DNA of 63,801 bases from Eubacteriales bacterium (GCA_030531555.1 JAUNNI010000010.1:1-63801); one strand, 5' to 3'; shown: positions 8,354 through 18,004, counted from the first letter of the stretch. Notes: generated by a model from the sequence alone, not told the origin. Program-made: numbers and translations.

Positions 8354-9481
8354 ATGATTAATTTTAATATTCCACCATATACCGGAAAAGAACCAGAATA
8401 CATGGCAAAAGCAATACAGAACCATAAGATTAGCGGTGACGGTGAGTTCACAAAGCTTTGTAACAAATGGATCGTGGATCACACTGGTGTCAGCAGTGCT
8501 CTCCTTACCACATCCTGCACTCACGCAACAGAAATGGCTGCCCTTTTATGTGACATTCAGCCTGGCGATGAAGTGATCATGCCATCTTACACTTTCGTTT
8601 CCACTGCAGATGCTTTCGTTTTACGTGGAGCAACCGCTGTTTTTGTTGATATCCGTCCTGACACTATGAATATGGATGAAAAACTCATTGAAGCAGCAAT
8701 CACAGATAAAACAAAAGCGATTGTCCCTGTTCACTATGCTGGCGTTGCCTGCGAAATGGATACCATCATGGACATTGCAAAGCGTCATAATCTCTATGTG
8801 GTAGAAGATGCCGCTCAGGGTGTCATGTCCTCTTACAAAGGCAAAGCACTTGGTTCCATCGGTGATTATGGTTGTTTCAGCTTCCATGAAACAAAAAACT
8901 ATAGCATGGGCGAAGGTGGCTGTCTCCTAATCCGTGATGAAAAGAATACCGAATTGGCAGAGATCATCCGTGAAAAAGGTACAAACCGTAGCAAGTTCTT
9001 CCGCGGCCAGATTGATAAATACACATGGGTTGAAGCAGGTTCTTCCTATCTTCCAAGTGATATGAATGCTGCTTATCTTTGGGCTCAGTTAGAAAAAGCA
9101 CAGGAGATTTACGACAACCGCATGGCAACATGGAATCTGTATTATGAACAGCTTCTTCCACTGCAGGAAGCTGGCAAGATTGAGCTTCCAGTGATCCCAG
9201 AAGGATGTGTGCACAATGCTCATATGTTCTATATCAAAGCCAAAGATTTGGAAGAACGTAGCGCATTGATCCGTTTCTTAAAAGAAAATGATATTTCTTC
9301 CGTATTCCATTACATCCCACTCCATTCTGCACCAGCCGGACAGAAATTCGGTCGTTTCCATGGAGAAGATGTTTATACTACAAAAGAGAGCGAGCGTCTG
9401 ACACGTCTTCCTCTTTACTATGGTCTTGAAAAAGAAAAAGTGCTTACTGTTTGTGAAAAAATCAAAGAATTTTATAAATAG
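8354..9481 (+). CDS. wecE: dTDP-4-amino-4,6-dideoxygalactose transaminase (WecE/RffA type)
   Basis: The 375-residue PLP enzyme of the DegT/DnrJ/EryC1/StrS family aminates a nucleotide-linked 4-keto-6-deoxy sugar. It is very close to enterobacterial WecE over its full length, for example IQPGDEVIMPSYTFVST (68-84), VEDAAQGVMS with PLP-pyridine Asp152, FHETKNY with the Schiff-base Lys181, and REKGTNRS. The product is a 4-amino-4,6-dideoxyhexose such as Fuc4N, a known building block of surface polysaccharides. It is followed by a glycosyltransferase and an ATP-grasp gene on the same strand, forming an amino-sugar cassette. A TATAAT at 8303-8308 lies upstream, but no good -35 box is visible. Confidence 0.93.
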   Translation: MINFNIPPYTGKEPEYMAKAIQNHKISGDGEFTKLCNKWIVDHTGVSSALLTTSCTHATEMAALLCDIQPGDEVIMPSYTFVSTADAFVLRGATAVFVDIRPDTMNMDEKLIEAAITDKTKAIVPVHYAGVACEMDTIMDIAKRHNLYVVEDAAQGVMSSYKGKALGSIGDYGCFSFHETKNYSMGEGGCLLIRDEKNTELAEIIREKGTNRSKFFRGQIDKYTWVEAGSSYLPSDMNAAYLWAQLEKAQEIYDNRMATWNLYYEQLLPLQEAGKIELPVIPEGCVHNAHMFYIKAKDLEERSALIRFLKENDISSVFHYIPLHSAPAGQKFGRFHGEDVYTTKESERLTRLPLYYGLEKEKVLTVCEKIKEFYK

Positions 9482-9524
9482 GTAGCATTTTGGTCATATT
9501 TATAATAGAATAGACTTAACGATC

Positions 9525-9551
9525 GGGCTGTTGCACTTCTTGTAGCAGCCC
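9525..9551 (+). other. Intercistronic hairpin between wecE and the glycosyltransferase gene
   Basis: GGGCTGTTGC and GTAGCAGCCC pair around a 7-base loop. No T-run follows, so it is not a typical terminator. It could be an RNA-processing or stability element that separates expression of the two genes. Confidence 0.45.
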
Positions 9552-9604
9552 ATATTAACGCAAACATTTCACAAAAAGAATATGAAAAACAGGAGGATTT
9601 TGTT

Positions 9605-10636
9605 TTGTTACATTCTATTGTTATCCCTTGTTACAAGTCTTCCAGAACCATTCGCAAGGTGGTAGAGCTTACCAGCCAGGAACTCGATAAACTTGGAAGA
9701 CACGAGTATGAGTTCATTTTGGTGGACGATTATTCCCCAGACCAGGGTGCAACACTTGCTGCCATCAAAGAACTGGCAGACGACTATCCATTTGTAAAAG
9801 CAATCTCTTTGGCAAAAAATGGAGGCCAGCACAATGCTATCGTTGCAGGTCTTAATTATGCAGAAGGAGATTACTGTATCGGAATGGATGACGACATGCA
9901 GACCCATCCATCCCAGCTCGTATATCTTTTAGAAGAAATCGAAAAAGGTTACGACATCGTATATGGGTACTATCCTGAGAAAAAACATTCTACTTTCCGT
10001 AATTTCGGAAGTTTTGTTAACTATGCAACCGTACGTATCCTCATTGGTAAGCCAAAGGATATGAAGACATCCAGTTATTGGGTGATTCGTAAATTTGTTC
10101 GTGACTACGTGATTCAGTATCAGAGTCCATATACACATTTACAGGGACTTTTCCTCAGAACCACCCGCAATATCAGCTGCATCCCGATCAAGCATTTTGA
10201 GAGAGAGGTTGGACAGTCCGGATACACTTTGAAAAAGCTAATTCAGCTTTGGTCCAATATTATGGGATACTCCGTGGTCCCTCTCCGACTTGCCACTTAC
10301 TGTGGATATCTTTTCTCCATCTTAAGTATCCTTGGTGTCATCGGAATTGTGATTCGCAAATTCACAGCCCCTGCCACTCAGCTTGGATGGCCTTCCACCA
10401 TGTGTGCGATCTGTTTCTTTGCCGGCATCAATATGCTTTTCTTAGGATTGATTGGCGAGTATTTAGGACGTATGTTCCTGGGTATGAATAAGCTGCCACA
10501 GTATGTAGTCCGAGAAGTTTACCAGCAAAAGAATACAAAAAAAGCCCCTTCTTCTGAGGCTGAGCAGCTGGAAGCATCCGTATCAAACCCACTTCCAACA
10601 CAGGAGATTCCAAAGGAAAAGGAGGACATACTATGA
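9605..10636 (+). CDS. Membrane-anchored family 2 glycosyltransferase (ArnC/dolichyl-phosphate-mannose-synthase-like)
   Basis: A 343-residue inverting glycosyltransferase. The N-terminal GT-A domain has IVIPCYKS at residues 5-12, VDDYSPD near 40-46 and the metal-binding DDDMQTHP near 98. Two C-terminal membrane segments (about 235-255 and 268-290) resemble enzymes that load a sugar onto a polyprenyl phosphate. The start is TTG at 9605; AGGAGG at 9591-9596 is correctly spaced and there is no better ATG. The stop overlaps the next gene by 4 bases (ATGA). The charged tail of about 35 residues is probably disordered. It probably uses the amino sugar made by the upstream enzyme; that is inferred from gene order. 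Confidence 0.88.
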   Translation: MLHSIVIPCYKSSRTIRKVVELTSQELDKLGRHEYEFILVDDYSPDQGATLAAIKELADDYPFVKAISLAKNGGQHNAIVAGLNYAEGDYCIGMDDDMQTHPSQLVYLLEEIEKGYDIVYGYYPEKKHSTFRNFGSFVNYATVRILIGKPKDMKTSSYWVIRKFVRDYVIQYQSPYTHLQGLFLRTTRNISCIPIKHFEREVGQSGYTLKKLIQLWSNIMGYSVVPLRLATYCGYLFSILSILGVIGIVIRKFTAPATQLGWPSTMCAICFFAGINMLFLGLIGEYLGRMFLGMNKLPQYVVREVYQQKNTKKAPSSEAEQLEASVSNPLPTQEIPKEKEDIL

Positions 10637-11814
10637 AAAAAATTATGATCCTTGGCGCTGGAACCTACCAGGTTCCACTTATTAAAACAGCAAAAAAACT
10701 TGGACTTTATACCATTGTTGTCAGTATTCCTGGAAACTATCCGGGATTTGAGATTGCAGATAAAGTATACTATGAAAATACGGTAGATGAGGACAAAGTC
10801 CTCGAGATTGCTCAGGCAGAACAGATCGACGGTATCGTTACTACAGGAACTGATGTATGTGTTCAGTCCATCGGTAAAGTTTGTGATGCCATGAATCTTT
10901 GCGGAATCAGCCGTGAAGCTGCCATCATTGCCAACAACAAGATGCTGATGAAAACCAAATATGAAGAATTTGGTGTTCGTACCGCCCGTTTCCGTCAGGT
11001 TTCCTTCGACGATAAGGATATTCCAAAAACAATCGAAGGCTTAGAATTCCCACTGATCTTCAAATCCGTGGATTCTTCCGGAAGCCGCGGTATCATCCGT
11101 GTTGATTCTTATGACCAGTTTGAATCTTCCATGGCTTATGTAAAAGAAAATACCAAAAAAGATTACTTCCTTATTGAGGAATTTGTCATTGGAGAAGAAT
11201 TCGGAGCACAGGCTTTTGTATACAATGGAGAGTTATCCTTCATCCTCCCTCATGGTGACTATGTCTTCCATGGAGATACCGGAGTTCCAATTGGACACTT
11301 TGCTCCATACCAGCTTTCCGACGAAGTAATCGAAGATGCAAAAGCACAGCTTCGTGGCGCTGCAAAAGCCATGGGCCTTAACAACTGTGCCATCAATGCT
11401 GACTTTATCTTAAAAGACAACAAAACTTACGTATTAGAACTTGGCGGACGTTGCGGTGCAACTTGTCTTGCTGAATTAGTATCCATCTACTATGATTTCG
11501 ATTATTATGAAAAGATCTTAAAAGTAGCTATGGGAGAAGATCCTGAATTCGACATTACAAGCCATGCAGTACCAAATGCAAGCCACCTGCTCATGAGTGA
11601 TAAAGATGGCATCATCGAGTCCCAGACAGATGACAACACAGAGGACGAACGTATCTGTGAGATCCAATTCGACTACAATCCAGGCGAAGAGGTTCATAAA
11701 TTCCGTGTTGGTCCACATCGTATCGGACACATCATCACAAAAGGAGAAAGCTTAGAAGAAGCACAAGATGTTCTCTTCAAGGCTATGGACAAAATTCATA
11801 TTAATGTAAAATAA
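10633..11814 (+). CDS. ATP-grasp family ligase, probably modifying a sugar or amino acid
   Basis: A 393-residue ATP-grasp protein resembling the carbamoyl-phosphate-synthase/PurK-like group. An N-terminal Rossmann-like domain begins KKIMILGAGTYQ. The central ATP-binding segment includes FPLIFKSVDSSGSRGI near 137-152, IEEFVIGEEFG near 182, and the Mg-binding VLELGGRCGAT near 270. Family members join a carboxylate to an amine using ATP. Because it is translationally coupled (4-base overlap) to a glycosyltransferase and follows a sugar aminotransferase, it may attach an amino or carboxylic acid to the 4-amino group of the sugar. The substrate is not evident from sequence. Confidence 0.82.
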   Translation: MKKIMILGAGTYQVPLIKTAKKLGLYTIVVSIPGNYPGFEIADKVYYENTVDEDKVLEIAQAEQIDGIVTTGTDVCVQSIGKVCDAMNLCGISREAAIIANNKMLMKTKYEEFGVRTARFRQVSFDDKDIPKTIEGLEFPLIFKSVDSSGSRGIIRVDSYDQFESSMAYVKENTKKDYFLIEEFVIGEEFGAQAFVYNGELSFILPHGDYVFHGDTGVPIGHFAPYQLSDEVIEDAKAQLRGAAKAMGLNNCAINADFILKDNKTYVLELGGRCGATCLAELVSIYYDFDYYEKILKVAMGEDPEFDITSHAVPNASHLLMSDKDGIIESQTDDNTEDERICEIQFDYNPGEEVHKFRVGPHRIGHIITKGESLEEAQDVLFKAMDKIHINVK

Positions 11815-11839
11815 AAAAGAGCTGTTACAGCTCTTTTTT
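11813..11839. terminator. Bidirectional terminator between convergent genes
   Basis: AAAAGAGCTG-TTA-CAGCTCTTTT stem with A-run on one side and T-run on the other. It ends both the ATP-grasp gene (plus) and the flippase gene (minus). Confidence 0.85.
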
Positions 11840-13367
11840 ATTTTTTCTTTTTAAAGATACCCAATACAGAAAGCAACTGATCCTTTAAGACAAATAATGC
11901 TGCCAAGCATACCACAACAATTACTCCCCAACGGATAAACCAAGGAATTCCAAAAAGAAGCATCGTTGCACAGTTCATAACTGCGTAGAAAGCACCAATC
12001 ATAACCGTTTTATGAAGTGGTACAATCACCATACCTGTAATCTTGTGCTCCAGGTAGCCCTGCATGAATAAAAGTACGATGAAACTGATGGCTGTCGTAT
12101 AAGCCGCTGCCATGTAGTTGATCTTTAAGATGAAAATGTAGTTGAGAACCACATTTAACAGCATCGTTGTTACCGTACCAAAGGCAACCCAATTGGTCTT
12201 CTTATGATAATTCTGGATTGCAGAGTAGCTATAACTATAGAATCGGAAAAGAGTTCCGGTCAGCATTGGTGCTACTAAGTAAATAGATGCTGCATAATCT
12301 CTTTTATTTCCTAAAATACTAATTTCTTCTGGTGCAAGTGCGACTAAAACCCAGGAGATCATACCAAAGATATGCATCACTGTTGTCCATGGGCCTTCCA
12401 CATCTTTTAGTTCTTTTCTCTCAATTTTTTCATAAAGCCATGGAATCCATGCGTTCCACACAGAATCTTCTAAGATAGCCAAAATAAAAGATACGGTCTG
12501 AGGAAGAGCAAAAATACCGGTCTGGGTTGCTCCAACCATTTTCTGAACCATAAATTTATCCGATAAATTCATGATCTGAACAGATTCTGCTTCCGGAATC
12601 AATGGCAAACTGAATTTCAGGCCATAAATCCAATAGCGCTTATCGTAAATCTTCTTACCTTGCGTCCAGATGATGGCTGCCATAATGAAGCCGCCAATAA
12701 CCTGTGGTACATAGTAACCGATAATCTTAAGCTGTAATCGATCTGTCACACCAAAGAAACTACCGCGGTACATCATGTATAAACCAAGCAAAGTTCCTGG
12801 AATAATCGTAAGAAGTGTTGCTGCAGTAGCCAGCTTGTATTTTAAAACCTGTTTATCTCTTCTTTGCAGATAAAGCATACTGGTGTAACTGAATACATAG
12901 AGCGGACAGAAGTAGAACATGATGTCATCCCATTCCAGGAATGCCTGAATCTGTGGCTTAAAAATCAGCATCAAAGCGGTAAAAAAGGCAATGGACACAT
13001 AAGATAAGGAATGCATACTGGAAGTATATTCATTATATTCGTTCTTAAAGTCCTGTTTCGCCACATCCACACTTCGCCACAAGCAAAGAGACATGATGGT
13101 ATATGCCGTCATCAGCCAGGATTCATAATTTCGCATAAGACCATATTGGCCTGCAGTAAGCATATGGGTGTAAACCGGTGTTACGATCAAGGTTAACCCC
13201 TTGGCAAAAAGCTGAGCGATCACAAAAAACATACCTGAAGTGAGTGCTCTTCGGTTCAAATTTGCTTTGGAAGTAGCTTTCGCATTATTATTTACTTGTT
13301 CTATCATAGAATCAGGAATCTCAAAATTTTGAGATTCCTGTTTATTGTTTGTCGACATATTTGTCAT
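11838..13367 (-). CDS. Polysaccharide flippase, MOP superfamily (Wzx-like)
   Basis: A 509-residue polytopic protein with about a dozen hydrophobic segments and a hydrophilic N-terminus of about 35 residues. It matches oligosaccharide/lipid-linked flippases of the MATE/MOP superfamily that move undecaprenyl-linked repeat units across the membrane. AGGAAGG lies just before ATG 13367. It lies downstream of the CapK-like gene with a 9-base gap, so both are one minus-strand unit. The neighbours (aminotransferase, GT, ligase) suggest it exports the amino-sugar-containing unit. Confidence 0.87.
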   Translation of the reverse strand: MTNMSTNNKQESQNFEIPDSMIEQVNNNAKATSKANLNRRALTSGMFFVIAQLFAKGLTLIVTPVYTHMLTAGQYGLMRNYESWLMTAYTIMSLCLWRSVDVAKQDFKNEYNEYTSSMHSLSYVSIAFFTALMLIFKPQIQAFLEWDDIMFYFCPLYVFSYTSMLYLQRRDKQVLKYKLATAATLLTIIPGTLLGLYMMYRGSFFGVTDRLQLKIIGYYVPQVIGGFIMAAIIWTQGKKIYDKRYWIYGLKFSLPLIPEAESVQIMNLSDKFMVQKMVGATQTGIFALPQTVSFILAILEDSVWNAWIPWLYEKIERKELKDVEGPWTTVMHIFGMISWVLVALAPEEISILGNKRDYAASIYLVAPMLTGTLFRFYSYSYSAIQNYHKKTNWVAFGTVTTMLLNVVLNYIFILKINYMAAAYTTAISFIVLLFMQGYLEHKITGMVIVPLHKTVMIGAFYAVMNCATMLLFGIPWFIRWGVIVVVCLAALFVLKDQLLSVLGIFKKKK

Positions 13368-13376
13368 TTTTCCTTC

Positions 13377-14666
13377 CTATTTCACTTCACATACGATCAT
13401 ACGTAATTTTCCATTCTTGTCTGGTGGAATGGAATCCATCCATTCGTATTCAATCTCAAATGGATGTTTGAATTTTGCATTGAGCTTTTCTGTCAGCATA
13501 TCTTCCAGTTCTTTTTCTGTGAGCTTAGAAACTTCTTTGTTCTGAACACACTGAACATGAATCTTCTCATAAGATTTCTGGATAAAACGAATCTGGAAAA
13601 CGTCTTCGCAATGTGCAATGATCGGTGCGATTTCAAAGAAGGTAGTAACTTCACCGGTTTCATAGCGGAAGAAATCGTTCATTCGTCCCTGTACGCTTGT
13701 GATGAAACGAACCCCATCTCTCATTTCGCAGGTACCGCGATCTCCGATTGCGTAATTGATCAGTGGCAGATCTGTCTTGTAAAGTGGGGTAACCACAATA
13801 TTTCCTTCCTCTGCCGGCTGATTATTTTCATCATAAATATTTACCACAAAGGAATCATTATGTACCACGTATTCTTTACTGTTGAAAAGTCGAACCATGG
13901 CAGCACCGGTTTCCGCTGTACCATAGGAGTCAATGATTCCAGGTCCTAAAATCTCTGCAAATAATTTTCTGGCAGTATCATCAATTTTCTCTCCAGTTGG
14001 ACAGTAGAATTTTGGCTTCCAAAGCTTCACATTGTTCTGCTTGCAGTAAAGACAGATTCTCATAAATTCACTCTTGTTCATATAGAGGAAATCTGGACGG
14101 TAAGAATTAATCTGTTTTACAATTTCTGGTTCTGGATCATACTGTGCCACAAATCCTCTTCGTAAGATGCCAAATCTCTGTAAGAAGGTATCTTTGCCAC
14201 CGGAAATACTATGAGCACTTTTACGACTCATGGTTTTTCCGATAAATGGATTATAGCCGGCTGTCATCATAACACGGAACCAGTTGGCCATATTATAAGC
14301 CTTCTCTTTCGGTGAAACCAAAAGCATCAGAGGAACACCGGAAGAACCACTGGTCGTATCATGGAACCAATAGTCATATTTCGGTTTTTCCGCCTCTTCT
14401 TTCATCCATGCACGAAGCTCATCTTTTGTAAGAAGTGGAAGTTTGGAAAGATCATCCCCTGTCTTAATATCAGATGGCTTCACACCCGCTTCATCAAATC
14501 TTTTCTTATAAAATGGAATCTTATAAGCCTTTTTCACTAATTTTTGTACTCTTTTATCCTGAGTGCGCATTACCCCTGTAAAATCCTTTGGAATCTTAGT
14601 CTTCATCTTAAATAAATCAAGGAAGAGGATAACATTCACCATCTTTTTTTGTAATTGATCAAACAT
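13377..14666 (-). CDS. CapK/phenylacetate-CoA-ligase-like adenylate-forming enzyme
   Basis: A 429-residue member of the acyl-adenylate superfamily. It carries the phosphate-binding loop TTSGSSGVP near residue 110 and the A5-type motif YGTAETG near 246, with GDRG near 306 as an ATP-ribose contact. Homologues without CoA metabolism occur in capsule and teichoic-acid loci (CapK group), where they activate an acyl or amino acid for polymer modification. Here it directly precedes a flippase gene. It may work with the ATP-grasp ligase on the same glycan; the actual substrate is unknown. Confidence 0.82.
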   Translation of the reverse strand: MFDQLQKKMVNVILFLDLFKMKTKIPKDFTGVMRTQDKRVQKLVKKAYKIPFYKKRFDEAGVKPSDIKTGDDLSKLPLLTKDELRAWMKEEAEKPKYDYWFHDTTSGSSGVPLMLLVSPKEKAYNMANWFRVMMTAGYNPFIGKTMSRKSAHSISGGKDTFLQRFGILRRGFVAQYDPEPEIVKQINSYRPDFLYMNKSEFMRICLYCKQNNVKLWKPKFYCPTGEKIDDTARKLFAEILGPGIIDSYGTAETGAAMVRLFNSKEYVVHNDSFVVNIYDENNQPAEEGNIVVTPLYKTDLPLINYAIGDRGTCEMRDGVRFITSVQGRMNDFFRYETGEVTTFFEIAPIIAHCEDVFQIRFIQKSYEKIHVQCVQNKEVSKLTEKELEDMLTEKLNAKFKHPFEIEYEWMDSIPPDKNGKLRMIVCEVK

Positions 14667-14764
14667 ATGTACCCCTTTTCTGTGTTTCTAAAACACGTTG
14701 ATTCGAATTGCATAGTTATAACAATTTTATATAATTCATTATCATTTGTCAACAATGCGGAAGC

Positions 14765-14806
14765 GTAAAAAAACTGATCTGTCAGATGTCTCCATAACAG
14801 ATCAGC
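14765..14806 (-). terminator. Terminator of the AbrB-type regulator gene
   Basis: GCTGATCTGT/ACAGATCAGT stem (14773-14782 with 14797-14806), followed on the minus strand by a run of seven T. Confidence 0.85.
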
Positions 14807-14831
14807 TTCCCTTACTGCAATCATTTAAAAA

Positions 14832-15095
14832 TTACTCTACAATCTTAATTCCTGCAATTCTTGTTAATTCCAGAATAGATTTTTTAGAAACTTTTTTGCC
14901 CTTATATTCAACCAAATCATCACAAGATCCTGTGAAAATATCACTTGGATTATATTTTTTGATAATAATCTTATCACCTTCTGTAAAAATCTCAAGCGGT
15001 TCTCTTTCTCCAATATCAAAGCTCTTACGAAGTTCCATTGGAAGGGTAATTCTTCCTAAAGAATCGAGTTTACGTACAATACCTGTACTCTGCAT
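14832..15095 (-). CDS. AbrB/SpoVT-family transcription regulator
   Basis: An 87-residue protein with an N-terminal swapped-hairpin AbrB DNA-binding domain (GIVRKLDSLGRITLPMELR at 5-23), followed by a short C-terminal tail. Proteins of this type in Firmicutes control transition-state and sporulation functions and usually act as dimers or tetramers. It is a stand-alone gene with its own terminator, within a surface-polysaccharide region. Whether it regulates its neighbours cannot be told from the sequence. TTTAGGAGG before the start gives a strong ribosome site. Confidence 0.9.
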   Translation of the reverse strand: MQSTGIVRKLDSLGRITLPMELRKSFDIGEREPLEIFTEGDKIIIKKYNPSDIFTGSCDDLVEYKGKKVSKKSILELTRIAGIKIVE

Positions 15096-15248
15096 CCTTG
15101 TTTCCTCCTAAATTAAAAATCAATTATAGTCCCACACTATTTCATTAGATAAATCTAGTATACCACAATGAATGAAACTGTCAATTAAAAGCACTTTTTA
15201 ACATTTCTTACATTTTTTTGAATAATTATGAACAAATTATTACATTCT

Positions 15249-15299
15249 AAAGAGGTTTAACAATCCTTTTAAATTATAAGTGGATTATCAAACCTCTTT
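15249..15299 (-). terminator. Inverted repeat after the TagB-like gene, weak terminator
   Basis: AAAGAGGTTT pairs with AAACCTCTTT, with an inner AATCC/GGATT stem. The T-run is short on either strand, so termination is possible but not certain. Confidence 0.5.
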
Positions 15300-15316
15300 G
15301 ATTACTTTTTAAATAT

Positions 15317-16987
15317 TTATATATTTTGCAGCATTTTTTCTTTAATATAAGTTGCGATGCGTTCTGTAGAATGTCCATCAATGGCAGAAAGAAAATCTTT
15401 TTTAAATTGGATTTTTTTCAAATGAATAATTGGCTCTGGTATCTTTTTCGCTCCCTCTGCCAAAAGAAGCTCCTGCGTCTTTTCGCACATATTTTCAAAA
15501 TCATATTCCACATAACCCGGTGCAAAATTATCATAATCGCAATAGAAATCACGACTCTCAATATATTCTTCCTTATCGAATGCGTAGAAAAGCATTGGTA
15601 CATCAAGGATGGCCGCCTCAAATACAGAAGAGCTGTAATCTGTGATCAGAAGCTCTGTGATTAAAAGAAGATCATTGATATGATCCTTTCCGGTGAGATC
15701 CATCACACGATTTTCATATGTTGACATCACATTTACAGACTGATGAACAAATGGATGATGTTTCACAATTAAAAAAGTATCCTCTGGTAAATATTCCATA
15801 AATTGATTCACATCAAAAGCATCTGCCGGATAATATGCATCCTTATTGCCGTCTCCACGAAATGTAGGGGCAAATAAAACAACTTTTTTCCCTTCTAAAG
15901 ATGGATATTTTTCATAAAGCTCTGCGATTTTTTTCTTTTTATAATCTTCATCATATAATACATCCGTTCTAGGAACACCAAGAGCCTGTACTTTAGCTTT
16001 GGAGATTCCAAACGCTTCCGCATATATTCCACGGATTGCCTCACTACTGACAGGAGCGAGATTATAATTTCTATGATTCATCGAGCTTTGAGGCGCGCCT
16101 CCCTGTTTACCCATACGGGTCAAACCAAATGTTTTGAAAGCGCCACAGGCATGCCAAAGCTGTACCACTTTTGTTTCTGGACGAAGAGATAAACTGTGAA
16201 GCTGTGGATAGAAATCCTCCAGAATTATCACATGAGCTTTCGCACAAAGCTTTGCACATTCACGAATCTCTTTCTTAGATAATAGATCAATGGTTTTGGT
16301 CACAATGAATTCAGAGATCCTTAATGAGGAATCCTTCTCCATAAGATCCTTGATTCTCTGAAGATTCCCGCCCTTTTCCGGCAATCTTTCAGAAAGGAAA
16401 AGAACCTGATTTGCCTCAACTTTTGTCTGTTTTACTGCCTGCTGATATTGCACTGCAAAATAATCGGTATGTCTTTGTCTCTTACTATAACTATACCCGC
16501 TAAAACGATAAACTTCTGCATTAGCACTTTTCATTGCTTTTGTCTTATTTTTCTCTTTTATCATATTTTTTGCAATGAGTACGGGAAGCCCAGCTGTCCC
16601 AAGCATAAATTTACCCACATTTCTCTTGACTTTCTGATCGGCACGATAAAAAAGTTCTTTTTTTATTGGGAATGGCTGGTCAGAAAGAACTACTTCCTCC
16701 ATACCAAACCATATGGCAAATATCACATTTACCTGTCGCTTCGGTGATTTTAGGAAAATATAAGGAAGCTCGATTTCTGCGTCCGCCCAAGCCTCCATGC
16801 CAATATCTCCCGGAACAATACTCACTTCCATAGGAAAACGGCGTTCCACCTGTCTTTGCATAAAAATAGCCTGAACTCGAATCTTCACATTCTGGCGTTC
16901 AGAAGGCAAACTCACCCTCAGTCCAAGCTTCATGGTTGTATCATTTATATTTACGGTTGTTCTGTAATTAAACTTTTTCATTTTCAT
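15317..16987 (-). CDS. CDP-glycerol:poly(glycerophosphate) glycerophosphotransferase family (TagB/TagF-like)
   Basis: A 556-residue protein with an N-terminal extension of about 200 residues and a C-terminal Glyphos_transf domain. Motifs include VQLWHACGAFKTFG near 280, LFAPTFRGDGN near 370 and LLITDYSSSVFEAA near 450, all typical of enzymes adding glycerol- or ribitol-phosphate from CDP-alditols during teichoic-acid synthesis. It should act at the inner membrane face. AGGAGAATCT precedes the start. It is one of three such proteins in this window, each with a different N-terminal region. Confidence 0.9.
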   Translation of the reverse strand: MKMKKFNYRTTVNINDTTMKLGLRVSLPSERQNVKIRVQAIFMQRQVERRFPMEVSIVPGDIGMEAWADAEIELPYIFLKSPKRQVNVIFAIWFGMEEVVLSDQPFPIKKELFYRADQKVKRNVGKFMLGTAGLPVLIAKNMIKEKNKTKAMKSANAEVYRFSGYSYSKRQRHTDYFAVQYQQAVKQTKVEANQVLFLSERLPEKGGNLQRIKDLMEKDSSLRISEFIVTKTIDLLSKKEIRECAKLCAKAHVIILEDFYPQLHSLSLRPETKVVQLWHACGAFKTFGLTRMGKQGGAPQSSMNHRNYNLAPVSSEAIRGIYAEAFGISKAKVQALGVPRTDVLYDEDYKKKKIAELYEKYPSLEGKKVVLFAPTFRGDGNKDAYYPADAFDVNQFMEYLPEDTFLIVKHHPFVHQSVNVMSTYENRVMDLTGKDHINDLLLITELLITDYSSSVFEAAILDVPMLFYAFDKEEYIESRDFYCDYDNFAPGYVEYDFENMCEKTQELLLAEGAKKIPEPIIHLKKIQFKKDFLSAIDGHSTERIATYIKEKMLQNI

Positions 16988-17083
16988 AGATTCTCCTATC
17001 TCTTTTCATTATAAAATATTTTTCATAAAACTCAAGTCATATGTTATAATCTATAAAAATGAAGTTTGGAAAGAGGTACTCTT

Positions 17084-17788
17084 ATGGATAAAAAATTCAA
17101 CTTCCAGGAACTCCATGCTATCGTTTCCACTCTGCGTGGAGAAAATGGCTGTCCTTGGGACCGTGCACAGACACATGAGACTTTAAAATCAAATACATTG
17201 GAAGAAGCTTACGAAGTAAATCAGGCAATCAATGATCTTTCCGAAACTGGCAATGTCGGTCCGCTGAAAGAAGAACTTGGGGACCTTCTTTTACAGATTA
17301 TGCTTCATAGCCAGATTGCGGAAGAAAACGGAGAATTCACTTTAGAAGATGTCATTGACGGAATCTCCCGCAAGATGATTCATCGCCATCCTCATGTTTT
17401 CGGTGGAAAAAAATACGACAGTATTGAAGAACAAAAAAAGGATTGGGAAGTTTTAAAGGCAGAGGAAGAAGGCCATCAGCATGCTTCTCCAAAAGATGAA
17501 CTTTCCGAGGTTCCAAAAGCATTCCCTGCCCTGCTCCGTGGCCAAAAAGTCATGAAAAAAGCCATGAAACATGAACTCATTTCCAACGATGACGAAACAA
17601 TATTCAAGGATATGTTACAATCTCTCGTGAACCTTCAGATCAGTGCATCGAAACCAGAAGAGATCTCACATTTCCAGCAGCAGCTTGGTCAGACTCTCCT
17701 CTCCATTCTTAGACTGGCAGCCAAATACCGTATTGATGCAGGAATGTCTTTAAATGATGAAATCGAGAAATTCATCCGTGAAATATAA
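17084..17788 (+). CDS. mazG: Nucleoside triphosphate pyrophosphohydrolase MazG
   Basis: A 234-residue housecleaning enzyme hydrolysing non-canonical or excess NTPs to NMP and PPi. The MazG motif is seen in GENGCPWDRAQTHETL near 17-32 and in EELGDLLLQIMLHSQIAEE (about 66-84), where Glu/Asp residues bind Mg. Two MazG-like halves are present, the second degenerate (about 145-230), as usual for the full-length type. ATG 17084 is chosen over an upstream in-frame TTG at 17066 because AAGAGG sits 7 bases before it. It is a lone gene inside the surface-polysaccharide region. Confidence 0.93.
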   Translation: MDKKFNFQELHAIVSTLRGENGCPWDRAQTHETLKSNTLEEAYEVNQAINDLSETGNVGPLKEELGDLLLQIMLHSQIAEENGEFTLEDVIDGISRKMIHRHPHVFGGKKYDSIEEQKKDWEVLKAEEEGHQHASPKDELSEVPKAFPALLRGQKVMKKAMKHELISNDDETIFKDMLQSLVNLQISASKPEEISHFQQQLGQTLLSILRLAAKYRIDAGMSLNDEIEKFIREI

Positions 17789-17897
17789 AAACCAATATTT
17801 TACCCTGTATTTTGTAAGAAAAATCGAATCATGATAAATTAGCACTAAAAATTTATGTATTCTGTACAGTTTTTTTCTGTTTTTCGTTTTATGCTTG

Positions 17898-17906
17898 TGC
17901 TATACT
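17898..17906 (+). promoter_or_regulatory. Possible extended -10 promoter upstream of the aminopeptidase gene
   Basis: TG-C-TATACT at 17898-17906, about 100 bases before the start codon; the -35 region is weak. The rest of the 216-base gap holds no visible gene. Confidence 0.4.
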
Positions 17907-18004
17907 ATTATACAAGGTTTACTGTGTACTTATTATGATGTCGTAATATTGCGCATTTTTACGATATCATATGCAAATATTATTTAGGAAAGGGGCGTAT
18001 CAAG

